Origin: Prunus persica
Taxonomy: Eukaryota; Streptophyta; Magnoliopsida; Rosales; Rosaceae
Direction of reading: 5' to 3'
NCBI RefSeq assembly: GCF_000346465.2
Contig: NC_034014.1
Location: forward strand, 6,206,507 to 6,270,506
Length of the DNA stretch: 64,000 nt
Part shown: positions 36,541 to 48,412 of the stretch, piece after piece
Numbering within the stretch: the stretch's first letter is position 1
Layout of the letters: each line of letters starts with the position of its first letter
Program-made: the position numbers and the translations under genes
Notes under the pieces: model-generated
Database searches by the model: none
Seen by the model: the letters and a program-made list of their open reading frames with translations, nothing else
What the model was told of the DNA's origin: nothing

Positions 36541-39500
36541 GGAAATGGGAAATGGATGAATACCGATTCAATATTATATACGAACTGTCAACTACGCTGC
36601 CCAAATACCAAAAAAGTCACCCGTTATATGCTTGGGAAATATGACAACATCCCAGCAACGAACTGCTTCATTTTAACATGAAGCAGATATCAATATTTCC
36701 TGTTTTCTAAAATAATGATCAACATAATCTGCCAGGGACGAAAACAAATAACAGATCACTGGGTGGGAAACACAGCAACTTCTACAGATCAAACCCACAT
36801 CATGCCCTCCTTTACACCCAAAAAATGAAAGAACGCAGACACTGATGGATAAAACAATTCTATTCAAAATAGTAGCTTCAAGCTTTTCTTCCTCTTTTCT
36901 TTTTCAGAAAATACCAAAAAAAGTAAAACATCATTAACATTACCATACCGCCTAATATAGCACACACCCCACACTCAGAATATTGTTGCACGAAATAATT
37001 TTTAATTCCAATCACTTTTCTGTTTTAAACTTTGCAAACACAGTACAAATAGAAATGTAGAAGGAAAAAAAAGGTGTAAATTAATTAATATCCATTTTGC
37101 CATGTTAAACAGTTAGCGCAGTATAAAACTCCCCAAAAGGGTCAGATTTCATCCATTTAGTTGTGAGAGCTGCATACAGCAGGGAGTTGAATAATCATCA
37201 TCTGGATGATCAGCCGGTCCGAATTGACCATATACAGCAACCCGCAATACAAGCTTCGCATCAAGCATTTATCACTCCACCTGCAAATGCATACAAAGTA
37301 GAAGCCCAACTCAGTACAAGAAAATGCACATACCAGTAATTCACTCCAACTTAAATCTAGCGAAGGGAAAGAGCGTGTGGGGATACAAAAGCCAGGCATT
37401 CTTACTTACTTTAAGTGAATTGGCACAGTGGCACTTCTAGAAACAGAACCGAAGTCTCACATGACACAGAGGTTGTTCAATGCACGAAACATGGTAACCA
37501 TAATGTCTAAATCAAAGGAATATAAAATTTATGTTCTTCTAGAGGGGAAGAAGAGGCTGGGGAAGAATACAACAAGCAGCATTTATTTGGAGTTGAAAAC
37601 AAAAAGAGGAGAAAGCAGATGCATTAACAATAGCCAGCAGGCAATAATAGATCCATGCTAACAAACTCGAAAAATTAAAATATGTACACATACAAAAACC
37701 TAAACAAGAAATTCATCCTTACCAGCAGGATGACAGACCCCAAAAGTTACGGGAGTTTGACCCTATGTGAGGCTGCCGAGGCTAAGGCCAGTTATGAGTC
37801 AGTCCCATCCCATCCTTGAGTACAAGGTCACACAACCACACAGCCCTCGATTCCTTTTGAACATTCCCCAACCATGTAAAGCCATCATTTTGCAATATTA
37901 CATACCAAATGCTCTGTTATACAGATCACCAGAACTGGGCATCCCAAATGCCTGAGGTTTATATGCATTTCTCAACAAAGAGACGTATCATACAAATGAT
38001 TCCTTGAGAAACAGGTAATGAAATTAGCACTTAAACGCAGATGCATTAGAAAAATTCAGCTTAAAATGTATTGTATATAACCAACCAGCCAGAGAGTCAA
38101 ACTCCTGATCCATTCTCTCATGAAGGTAAAGCCTGGTGGTGGTGCCCTGCTTGGCACAGAGAATCCAGGAGGAGAACAAATTTGAGCCCTTGAAACTGCC
38201 GAAAGCTTTTACTAATGGCTAGAAACCAAACAAGGTATGAAAAAACAACCCCCAGGGCGGCAAAGGAAAGAAGCGAAAACCCATTAAGAAAACTGATACT
38301 ACTAATAATCACTATGAGATCACAATAAACAAGAACTTTAAGCACATAATTGAAAATTAATTACGGTCATGAACCTATTAGATAATTCAAACTACAGGAA
38401 ACAAAAATAAAAAAGATCAACACCAACCATAAAATCATTTCCATCATTAAACAATTTCTCACCAATGTCTAACAAATAGAATGATCTGGCAACTATATCC
38501 AACAATACAACATACAATAAATAAGCAGCCCATATAACACCCCCCCCCCCCCCCCCAAAAAAAAAAAACACTTTCACGCAGACGAATAGCAGAAGGGTCT
38601 CAGGAGTAGAGGTGTCAAACGGGCCGTGCCGGGCCGGCCCAACCCATTTAAACTCGTGCCTTTAATGTATTCGTGCCGTGCCGTGCCGGTCCATTTAATT
38701 TATCGGGCCGTGCCGTGCTGGCCCATTTAGTAAAATCATTGATCCCAGCCCGGCCCAAAGCCCAAGTCCATATTGAAACGGGCCGTACCGTGCTTGGGCC
38801 GTGCCCGTGCTCGTGCTCGGGCCATACTCGGGCCTAAGAACAAGCCCATTTAATTTGAATTTTTTTTACTTGATTTTTTTTTCCCACTAGATAATTAAAA
38901 TTATAAACATAAAACATATAACTAGAAGCAAGGAATGATGAACCATTTGAAAACATTAATAATCAAACATCCAAACAATATGAAAAAGGTGGAGGGCAAA
39001 AATGTGGCCTCGTTAAAACCTTGCCTTAAAAAACCCCCAAAGGAGGAAAATCCGGTCAAGGAAAAAGAGTACCACTACCCTCCCAAATTACACAAAAAGG
39101 AAAATAAAATTAATCTAGGACACCGGGTAAAATATCAACATTTGTCATCTCACGTTCCTGCATCAGTCAACCGAAAAAAAATTTAATTATTTTCTGGAGT
39201 AAAATAAGATACTTAGAGCATCATAAATCTTCAAAAAGACATGCAGTCTGATCATCAACATACAAACCTGTAATTAAAGGTGGATCTGGCCCTCGTGTAC
39301 TATGCAATATAGCAGTCCCAGATAACACAGTGATGAACCCTCAAAGTTTTGACGCTATGCTGGTCACGCTTTGACCAGAATAATCCTACCAAAAGATTAC
39401 ATACATTAGATTTATAACAAAGACTCACACACAAACACAACATGTTCACGTTGCCTCCAACACAGGTTTTGGGTTTTTATGATGCTATATGGATCTTCCA

Positions 39501-40990
39501 ACACAGATTTGGGGTTTTTATAATTGGGGGTATTTTCTAAAGATTTATGATATATTGGAAGACGAAGAGGAGATGCAGAAATCGAGAGGAAGAGGAGGAG
39601 ACGCTGCTTTGTTTTCATTGCTTCTTCACGAATCACGCACGGCTCCTAGAGTCTAGACGCTTTGAGTTTGAGTCAAACTCCAACTCTCCAACTCCAAATC
39701 TATTTGTTATGTCATCAAGGCTGGGTGGTTGTTTGTCAAGTGTTTTTATTAAGTCACTTAAGTATGCCGGTAAGTAATTGGTCATTGCATCAATTTTTTA
39801 TATTTTTTATTTTATTTTATTTACTTGCTGTTCCAAGTTCCAACTTGATAGTGAAAAAATGCAGTAGATGATTTAAGTGGGCTCGGGCTCGTGTCGTGCT
39901 TGGAGCGGGCTCGGGCTCGTGCCGTGCTTGGAGCGGGCTCGGGCTAAGCCCGTCTCATGTCGGGCCACGGGCCGGCCCGGTCCATTGGACTTTTTTTTAA
40001 ATCCCAGCCCGGTCCAAGCTTTCGTGCCGTGCCGAGCACGGCCCATTAATATTCGTGCTCGTGCCCTGCCGTGCCTCATTTAAATGGGCTGGACTCGTGC
40101 CGTGCTGGGCCGGCCCAACCCGTTTGACACCTCTACTCAGGAGTATGGTTATGTGACATTGGAGAGCAGATGATGCAAGGAATCAATTTTTTTTTTTTTA
40201 AATCTTGAGTGCGTGCAACAAAATGTGGGGCACTGAAAAAAATGCATGCCGCTAAACATCAAGAAAGAACATAAACAAATTCCTGTTATGACCAATGGAA
40301 GGCAGCAAATATAACAAAGATAGGTATCAGCAGAAGAAGAAAAGAGTAACATAAAGCCAGACAGTACTCACAGAAAAGCTAGTGAGAAGAAAAAGCTAAA
40401 TGATTGCTGCCATGATTTCAGGGTCTTCAAAAGAGCTAGACGAGAAAACGTTTCCAATTCCAAGATTCTCCAAACCTAAATCTCTATTTCGGTTATTAGA
40501 AAACTGCCCAACGACATTCAGATATGACTCTACATCGAATGCCTGATTTTTAGAATCCTCCTGTCTTGCAAAAGAGGATCCGGACTGATTGTTATTTTGT
40601 ACTTTCCAAGGACTTGACATTTTGAGAGCTACAGCCAGGCAGTCTATCAGTTTCACCGAATAATTTCAAAAAATGCTGTGGTGACGCTATTGAGTCATCC
40701 CAAGTGTCAAAGTCCATTGGTAAATATTTTTGGATTATGCTACTCTCTCACTTGTCAACAGCAGCACTGAAATCAGCATTAGCTGCATCATCCAGGAATC
40801 TTCCACTGTGCTTCCCTGGGACTTCATTTGGAAGCAGAAGGGAATGCTCCAACGGCCTCTCTGAACCAGAAGATCTGCTTACCAAGTTCTCAGGGTAACC
40901 ATTAGATGTTACTGAAACACTGGAAGAAGATAGAAGTGAACTGTCCCTCATTTTGTTATCAACAAATAGACGATCAGCATTTGAATAACT
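36541..40990 (-). pseudogene. Duplicated 3' end of NOT4 gene, split by a hAT element
   Basis: Genomic-type copy of the region 48413-51648: 3' flank, last exon, intron, penultimate exon, intron and the 3' third of the long exon, in the same order and orientation. The last exon has lost about 475 bases (scar at about 37945; parent 49829-50303). The penultimate exon copy (near 38096-38200) and the long-exon part (40400-40985) carry indels and frame breaks. A 1.5 kb hAT element sits at 38607-40135, and about 190 bases before it (38405-38595, with a C17 tract) have no match in the parent. Homology stops near 40990. It lacks RING and RRM exons and cannot be functional. Confidence 0.85.
38607..40135. 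mobile_element. Complete non-autonomous hAT element (1,529 bp)
   Basis: Inverted ends TAGAGGTGTCAAACGGG match for 17 bases, followed by GC-rich GGGCCGTGCCG-type subterminal repeats at both ends; near the right end a unit of about 30 bases (GGGCTCGGGCTCGTG...) is repeated three times. Flanking 8-bp direct repeats CTCAGGAG (38599-38606, 40136-40143) are perfect. The parental locus at about 50772 has the site once as CTCACGAG with no insert. No transposase domain is recognisable inside; a 39000-39060 segment (GTGGCCTCGTTAAAACC...) resembles sequence common in plant repeats. An autonomous partner elsewhere is presumed. Confidence 0.88.
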
Positions 40991-41044
40991 TTCCTTTCTC
41001 TTGATAAAGGTACAAAAGTGTCCCCTGATCCGGACCCATATATA

Positions 41045-41262
41045 TATAACACCTTCATGGTTGTCAAAGGTGTAGCAATTTCAAATTTCATTGTCCACAG
41101 ATGCATATTAATTTCACAATGATTTTTTTTATCAATGCCAAAAAAGCAGGTTCGAATTTATCTTTGGACAATAAATTAACTATCAACTCCATTGTTGATG
41201 CATCTGCAGAGAAACCCTTCTCCACCATTTGTTGAATAAGTACCATCTGCTTCTGCTTCTAA
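41045..41262 (-). pseudogene. PPR C-terminal fragment
   Basis: The reverse complement matches the last 35 codons and early 3' UTR of the PPR gene (13885-14075), with base changes and small deletions. It retains the segments LIQQMVEKGFSADAST and ELIV. Both borders are abrupt. It is a second, shorter PPR remnant next to the larger one at 41615. Confidence 0.75.
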
Positions 41263-41614
41263 AGATCATGCTACATTAGTCTACGAGTATGCTTTTGTTT
41301 GATGTGCTGTAAGTTTTGCTTTGGCCCGTGGATGTCTTCTGTAATTTCCTTCTCTTATTCACTAACAGATAGCATGGGGATTATTCATAATTTAAATTCA
41401 CATGTTAATTTCTCATTCTAATCATTAACGCTCACGTTAGTAAGTTACCAGAAACCTTCATATGATATACACGCGGTGAGGGGAATTATAGTTTTTCTAG
41501 GAGAGAAGTTAGAGAAAAAGTAATGTGTTATAACTTATAACTAAAATCATACAAGAACCCTTAAATCCCTAATAAAATGGAAACGCAATGCTGCATGGGT
41601 TACCCTGCAATTAC

Positions 41615-43246
41615 GCCTCTGCATCAGTGGACAGAGGTTTCTATGGGATCTTTTTTTCAAACAGAGCTTCTCATAATAAATAGTAAAATACAACGGAAAT
41701 TCCATTAAAAAGAATTAATACCAGAAATTCCGGATGCAAGTGAGAAGGCATATTCACCTCGTGCCATACACACAACCACTGTAATATCTTCATGGTCGTC
41801 AAAGGTGCAGCAGTTTCAAATTTCATTGTCCATATATGCTTATTGCTTTCAGAAAGATTACTTTATTAACGGCAACAACGCAGGATCCACTTCATCTTTC
41901 GACAGTAAATGAACTATCAACTCCGTTGTTGATGCATCTCCAGAGAAACCCTTCTCCACCATTTGTTAAATAAGTACCATCGCCCTTGATGTCTCTTTGT
42001 TCCTGATAAGCCCTCTGATAATTGTGTTATATGTGCAACCATCTGGATAACAGCCTTTCCCTTCCATTTCAACCAGCAAATTTTCCGCTTCACTTGTTAG
42101 GCCTCCGATACAGAGTCCATTAATCATTATAGTGTATGTCCTCACATTAGGTCGAAGTCCTTTTGGTGATAAACCACAAAAGAGATCCCTAGCAGATTCA
42201 ATTTTTCCAGTTATAAACAAACCTTCAAGAAGAATATTGTAAATCACAATATCAATATCCAACTTCTTCGCTTCCATCTCACAAAACAATTGCATTGCCC
42301 TAGAAAGTTGTCGGTTTTTACACAGGCCATCCAGTAAAATAGAATAAGTTTGAGCATCAGGAAGTTGGCCACAAGCTTGCATCTTAGAGAACAACTTTTG
42401 TGCGTCCTGTATTCTGCCTGTTTTGCAAAAGCCGTCCAGAAGAGTGTTATAAGTAATGGTATTTGGAACCAGTCCCTTATGAGACATATCCAGAAAAAGC
42501 ATCATGGCCTCATCTATTTTTCTATGCTTACAATATCCATTTATCAATGTGCTGTAACTAACAACATTAACCATGGAGCCCTTGCTAAGCATTAGTTCAA
42601 TACCTCTTTGAATCATCATTTCAACCACACCTTCTGCCTCCACGACCATCCCCTCCTTACAAATTGTGTCTACCAAGATGCTGAATGTGAACACATCTGG
42701 AAAGATGTTTTTACTCACCATGTCATTCAACAACCTTGTAGCTTCTTTCCACTCGCCTAATTTGCAAATTCCATGAATCAAGGATGTATAGGTAATGGCA
42801 TTTGGGGCAATACCCTTGCTTATCATTTCTGAGAAGAGGTTAAATGCATCATCCACTAGTGTATCCTTACAAAGACTGTCGATGATTGTGCTATAGACAA
42901 CTAGGTCAGGCTTGCAAGCTCCTTCCTCCATCTTCCTAAGCAACTGAATAGCAGCACTATTGTTACCTTTCATGCAAAAGGCCTTTACTAGTGTGCCATA
43001 AGTAATCACATCAGGCTGACAATTACCTCCCGCAATCATTTTGTTGAAAATTCCTGCCGCCTCCGCCATTCTATTCTTGAGAAGAAAGCCGTTGATTAGA
43101 GTGGTGAAGGTAAAGACATCTGGTTCAAGACCAAGTTTGAAGAATTTTCCCAATACAGATAAACTAAACCCCATTTGGTTTAGATGACAATAACAATTTA
43201 TGAGAATGTTTAGAGTATAAACATCATGTCCAATTCCCGACACATC
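41615..43246 (-). pseudogene. Rf-like PPR gene copy, truncated and mutated
   Basis: Minus-strand copy of the PPR gene at 12186. It lacks the transit peptide and first repeats: homology begins abruptly at GATGTGTCGGGAATT (43246) after unrelated DNA. It has an 81-base in-frame deletion at about 42599, where RGIE joins LMLSKG and most of one repeat is lost. The CAA codon after AMVLI is TAA (41966), which removes about 36 C-terminal residues; readable homology continues to the original end and into the 3' UTR. Between these breaks a 430-codon frame stays open, so the damage is recent or the fragment is under weak constraint. Confidence 0.85.
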
Positions 43247-43323
43247 ACTGGATCTCAAAAATTTAAACTGCTACAAAAATAGTTAATAACGATAAGGCAT
43301 ACGAGAGAAGGAAATATCAAAGC

Positions 43324-43535
43324 GCACAAAAAGCAATTGCTTCTTCATAATTCACAGCTTCATGTTGGATTCACCAAGCACCATCAGAACTTCTTTTCAT
43401 GATTTGTTGGGGAGGCATAGTAGGATCCAAAGTTGTCATTTAAATTAAATACTTCCACAAGAAATGAAAAAGAATGCATCTACAAATCAAATGGAAATGG
43501 GAAATTGATGAATACCGATTCGATATTGTATACGT
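43324..43535. repeat. Repeat of the sequence at 36440-36590
   Basis: Direct copy of 36440-36590 (AAGCAATTGC, CTTCCACAAGAAAT and AATACCGATTC blocks shared). This copy holds an extra segment of about 73 bases after CAGCTTCAT. A part also matches 48413-48450 downstream of NOT4, so it belongs to the same set of shuffled segments. The following 420 bases, to 43959, show no feature. Confidence 0.65.
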
Positions 43536-45400
43536 GATAGAGGTGAATCTACACTATTGACTATAAATCAGGACATCAACCTTTGATTACTGTATACACG
43601 TTTTCTTTTTGTAATTCCAAAGTCTTTATTCTCTCCTGATTTCCTGTAATTGTTTTCTCCAAGGCCTTTTATTCTTTCTTGTAACTATGTACTCTTGCTG
43701 TGCTGCAAGCCATAATGGCTGCTCTCTCTTCCCTAAATCAATGAAAGAATTATCTTTTCCTAAAGTATTAGACCTAAAAGGGTTTTTCTCTAAAATGCAT
43801 AGATGTGATGGGTTATTTTAATTTATTGTTGATTCAATAAATGTTATGGCTTATATTTGAAAAGCTCTAGTTATAAATATATAATATATTTAGTTAGCAA
43901 CAAGGTCAACAAGTTTAAAAAAAAAACATTGACTTGCATCTCAAATCCTCATTCCTTTAGGCCTTCTCCAACCCATGAGGGGCTAAACCCAAATTTTCCC
44001 CCTTCAAAAAGTAACTATTTGGATTTTGCTCGGACTCAAATCGTTTTTTCTCCTAACCCTCCAGACTCAAATTTTAAGTGCGCAACTTTATTAAATTATT
44101 TAAGAATGGTTTAAGTCTAATTTTTTTTTTTTGGTGGAAAACTTTTCTTCATTAATCTTTTTAAATAACGTCATAATTTAATTTTTTGAACAATTTGACC
44201 TTAAAAAAATTGAAATTCTATAAATTTAATTTTATTCCAAAAGTATGAGAATTAAGAAGATAATGTGCTTGAAATGATATCAAAAGTATGAGAATGGAAG
44301 AGATTGATGAAATTGACAAAGGAAAAATAAATTGAGAAATAGAAAAAATATTTTTGGTAGACTAATTGAGAAATGGGTGAGTATTTATAGAGTTTGGAGT
44401 GAGATTTGGAATTGGATCTTATTTGGATTAACTTAAAATATTATTTTGACTGTTGGATTTAAATTTCAGTCGTTGGATCTTTTTTTTTACCGTTAAAATA
44501 GCATAGATTTAATCCACATCGTTGATTTAAATTATATATACATACAAAAAAAAAAAAACAAGCAGCAACATTTGAAACCGTTGGATTCCAATGGCAACTC
44601 CATGAATAGTGTTGGGTCCAGGCAATACTTGGACCCATATTTGGGTCCAAATTTGGGTTTTCCCAAATTTTGGATCCTTCATTTTCTTGGGTTGGGAGAG
44701 GTCTCCAACTCAAGGACCTAAACTCAAATTTCTCCTCTTCAAAATACAACTATTCATGTATTGTCCGAACTCAAATAGTTTTTTCCTCCAACCATGCAGA
44801 CTCATAATTTGAGTCCTCAACTTTATTAAGTTGTTTAAAAAAGGTTAACCCTTTTTTTTTTCTCGTTAATTTTTCTTGACATTATTTTTGTTTCAACCTT
44901 AGTGAATTAATTTTCTGAAGATTTTAACCTAAAAAAAATCCAAAATCCAAAATATAATATAATTTCACTTTTGAAAAAATATACAACAACATTTTATTTC
45001 ATAGACTTAATGAAGATTTATAGTTTGGAATGTGTTTTGGGGTTAGATCTGATTTATAATATTTTAATTTTAGCTGTGGGATCATTTATTTTTTTTGTTG
45101 ATCAAGTCACTTTTTAATCACAGCCGTTGGTTTAAACTAGCCATTACATTTGAAATAAATAAAAGCATCAATTTGGATGTTTGAATTGTAGCCATTAGAT
45201 GGCAACGACTACAAGCCCATCTTGCGCCACGCGTAAACAACTTTCCCTTCAAGTAGCCGACATGGCTGGCCCACCTCCTCAGTTTCTCTTGCTTTCCTTC
45301 ATGTGCTACAAGTTGCCTTCAATTTGGGGCCCACAAATTTCTGCCCGGACTGGAAAGGTGGCCAAATACCCCCCAAAAAACCAATTTGCCCAATATTTCA

Positions 45401-46002
45401 TGTCAGCTCCGTCGTAGCACGATATTGTCCTTTTTGGGCCCCCCTCTCTGCCCTCACGGTTTTGTTTCTGGGAACTCACGAGCAACTTCCCAGTGAGTCA
45501 CCAATCTTGGGATTGCTCTAGGCCCAACTCGCTTAACTTCAGAGTTCCTATGACTCCGAAGCAAATGAGCTCCCCAACGGCCTCGTACTAAATGGAATCG
45601 GGCATGTACATATAAGACACATCACCCCCTCTCCGTTGGTCAATGTGGGATGCTACAATCCACCCCCGTTAGGGACATGACGTCCTCGTCGGCACACTCG
45701 CACCACACATCAGAGTGGCTCTAATGTCAAATTGTCACATCCCGAGATCGGCTCCGTCGTAGCACGATATTGTCTGCTTTGAGCCCCCCTCTCTGTCCTC
45801 ACGGTTTTGTTTCTGGGAACTCACCAGCAACTTCCCACTGGGTCACCCATCTTGGGATTGCTCTAGCCACAACTTACTTAACTTTGGAGTTCCTATGACT
45901 CCGAAGCTAGTGAGCTCCCAAAAGGCCTTGTACTAGATGGAGGCGGGCATGTATATATAAGGCACATCACCCCCTTTCCGTTGGTAGATGTGGGATGTTA
46001 CA
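45401..46002 (-). mobile_element. Cassandra-type TRIM retroelement with 5S rRNA-like LTRs
   Basis: Two direct copies of about 260 bp (45401-45657, 45733-46002) flank a 75-bp interior. On the minus strand each starts TGTAACATCC or TGTAGCATCC and ends in TGACA/TGTGACA. Next to the upstream LTR is GACATTAGAGCCACTC, a worn match to the Met-tRNA primer-binding pattern TGGTATCAGAGCC, and before the downstream LTR is a purine tract ACGGGGGTGGA. The left (downstream) LTR lacks about 13 bases near its end. There is no coding capacity, as expected for TRIMs. No clear 5-bp target duplication is visible. Confidence 0.8.
45830..45907 (-). other. 5S rRNA-like segment within Cassandra LTR
   Basis: On the minus strand this reads GAACTCCAAAGTTAAGTAAG, then GATGGGTGACCCAGTGGGAAG, segments of the 5S rRNA internal promoter (box A, intermediate element, box C). 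The other LTR has the matching segment at 45484-45560. It is LTR-borne, not a 5S gene: the 5' part of 5S rRNA is absent. Confidence 0.75.
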
Positions 46003-46970
46003 TTCTCCCCCGCTCCCTATACATTCGTTGGGGATAAAAGTGGGCCAAATTTTGGGATATTTTAGGTTTAGCCCCCATGGGCTTTCTCCAACCTAAATGG
46101 GGCTAAACCCAAATTTTCCCCTTCCAAAAAGTAATTATGTGGATTTTTCTCGAACTCAAACCGTTTTTTCTCTCAACTCTTCGGACTCAAATTTTAAGTC
46201 TGCAACTTTATTATATTGTTTAAGAATAGTTTAAGTCTTTTTTTTTTTATGGATAACTTTTCTTCATTTAATCTTTTTAAATAACTTCATAATTTAATTT
46301 TTTGAACAATTGGACCTGAAAAGTATGAGAATGAAGAAGATGATGTGCTTGAAATGATATGAAAAGTATGAGAATGAAAGGAGATTGATGAAATTGACAA
46401 AGGAAAAATAAATTGAGAAATATAAAAAATATTTTTGGTAGATTAATTGAGAAATGGGTGGGTATTTATAGAGTTTGGAGTGAGTTTTGCGGTTGGATCT
46501 GATTTTGATTAATTTAAAATATTATTTTGACCATTGAATTTAAATTTCAGCTATTGGATCTTTATTTTATTTTATGTTACCGTTAAAATAGCTTAAATTT
46601 AATTTATATCGTTGATTTAAGTTACTATTAGAATATATATATATATATATATATATAACAAAGTTTGAATTGTTGCCATTGGATTTCAACGGCAACATGA
46701 CCACGTCTCGGCACTTGGCACGCTGACTGCGTTAGTCGTCCAACATCCCATGCAACACGGGCCCCGATAGAGGCCACATTCTGTCTCTCTTGCACATGGT
46801 TGCATCAGCAGTCAGTGAGCTCCACCAAATTTTTTTAGGTCCAGGCAATAGTTGGACTGCTATTTGGCCCCAAGTTTGGGTTTTTCCAAATTTTGGCCAC
46901 TTCATTTTCTTGGGTTTGGAGAGGTATTGGGATATTTTGGGTTTGGCCTCATGGGTTGGAGATGGCCTTA

Positions 46971-47380
46971 GAGCATTCCCAAGGGACTATGCAAATGAAA
47001 TAGACAAAATTGTACTATAGCAACCTCCATTTGGCTTATGAAAGAAGTTAGTCACTCTAAGGGACTAGACAATGCAAGTCTACAAATCATTATTTTATTT
47101 TTATTTTTATCTTTTATCATTATTATATTTTTATTTTTATCTTTTACATTTACTATTATATTTTATAGAAAGTATGTGAGAGAGTGGAGTGATATTTTAT
47201 TATAAAAATTAAGTGGAACCCAATATACCTCTTTATTTTGAAGTAGGTAATATTGCCTTGTTGGGGAAAGTATGTATATTTTGCCTACATATTTGCCTCT
47301 TCCCTTGGAGCATGAAAATGCTGATGTGACAAGGCTAATGAGGTTTACCTACTCTTTTGTCTCTTCACTTGGAGATGCTC
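46971..47380. mobile_element. TTA-flanked MITE abutting the compound element
   Basis: Starts GAGCATTCCCAAGGGACTA; the right end read inward is GAGCATCTCCAAGTGAAGA. TTA flanks both sides (46968-46970, 47381-47383), the left one shared with the neighbouring element. The interior is AT-rich and holds a tandem TTATTTTTATCTTTTA motif. It is a Tourist-like MITE by target site. Confidence 0.6.
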
Positions 47381-47383
47381 TTA

Positions 47384-48412
47384 TAGCTTATACTATTTTA
47401 GGTATTCAAAAAATTATATTTATTGATTTATTAATAGTATAAAATACTATTAACATTTACAGAAAGAAACTTTAAAATGAAATGTAGATATAAAAAATGA
47501 AGAAAAAAAAAAGAAAAAAAAATCTCCTAACCCCTCCTCAATCTCATCCTCTCCTCCCTCCTACATAGCCCACCCTTGTGATGAAACTCAAAAAGAATTT
47601 GTAATGAAATGTTACCATAAATATCTAAATAAAAACAAGACAAGCATCCAAATAAAAACAGAACAAGTACATTTACTTCTAAATCTTCGACATTTTTTGT
47701 ATAAATTGACGAGTAGTTATTATCTGCATAGGAGAAAAAAAGATATTGTGTAACCATAATTCATATGTTTATTTGCTTGATCTTAATTAGCAAACATAAG
47801 CATCAAACTATCTTTTACTCCCTTACTAACATTTTGATGCTTGTACAACAATCTACCAGCCAGTACACATTCACATTGTCAAGCCTCCCTTAGTTTTATA
47901 TCATCCGGCAACCATCCTGTAACCATGCCATTTCACGTGGAAAGCGATGCCTTTTGTCATTGCAACCATTGCAGTCGCAGTGCCTCGAAGCTGACGCTGG
48001 AAATTATTGATAGCACAACTGAAGTTACCCGGGAAAATGAAAGGCTTCACCAATGCCAGCTAAAGGAAATAACCACACAGCCAACATTGGCACCATATAA
48101 TGGAATTATGGAACTGTATGCTGTTTTCAGACGCAATGACTCCCCGCAGTTGCTAAAACGAGGGGTTATTGTGAGGGGGTTACAATGAGAAAGGTTTAGG
48201 GCATGGCCAGCTGGGATGTTGAAATATGACACGATGCGACAGTCCAAAAGGGCCCCACAGCCAACTCCAAGGATTTCTTTTCCGTCTTTACCTTCCAAAC
48301 GCCAATAATATATACTTGTAGAGCGAGACTTCTTGTGACCTCTTTTAAAGGAAAAAAAAAAAAGAAAAGGAAAAACTTTCTTATACGGGAGATAGCACTG
48401 TTTACTTGGAAA
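47384..48412. other. Spacer downstream of NOT4
   Basis: No supported gene. A frame at 47841-48188 (+, 115 codons) has several Cys/His residues but no recognised domain, intron signals or paralog, so I do not call it. Confidence 0.4.

Larger units (their letters stand above)
43960..46967. mobile_element. Compound PIF/Harbinger-like element of three related units
   Basis: Outer ends are inverted: GGCCTTCTCCAACCCATGAG on the left and GGCCATCTCCAACCCATGAG read inward from the right. Both are flanked by TTA (43957-43959, 46968-46970), the target of PIF/Harbinger MITEs. Inside, the unit start recurs near 44706 and 46071 (CTCCAACC...CTAAACCCAAATTT), so there are three tandem units that share blocks such as GCAACTTTATTA and TTGTTTAAGAAT. 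The middle unit is interrupted by the Cassandra element. There is no transposase coding sequence. Confidence 0.65.

Noticed and set aside
39877..40083. Frames on both strands with Gly/Arg/Ala-rich repeats
   Set aside because: They arise from the GC-rich subterminal repeats of the hAT element.
45830..45907. Functional 5S rRNA gene
   Set aside because: Only the internal promoter part is similar, the 5' part is missing, and the segment is repeated in both LTRs of a TRIM element.
47841..48188. 115-codon frame with several Cys and His residues
   Set aside because: No recognisable domain, no conserved paralog in the window, and weak context for a promoter or introns. Not enough to call a gene.
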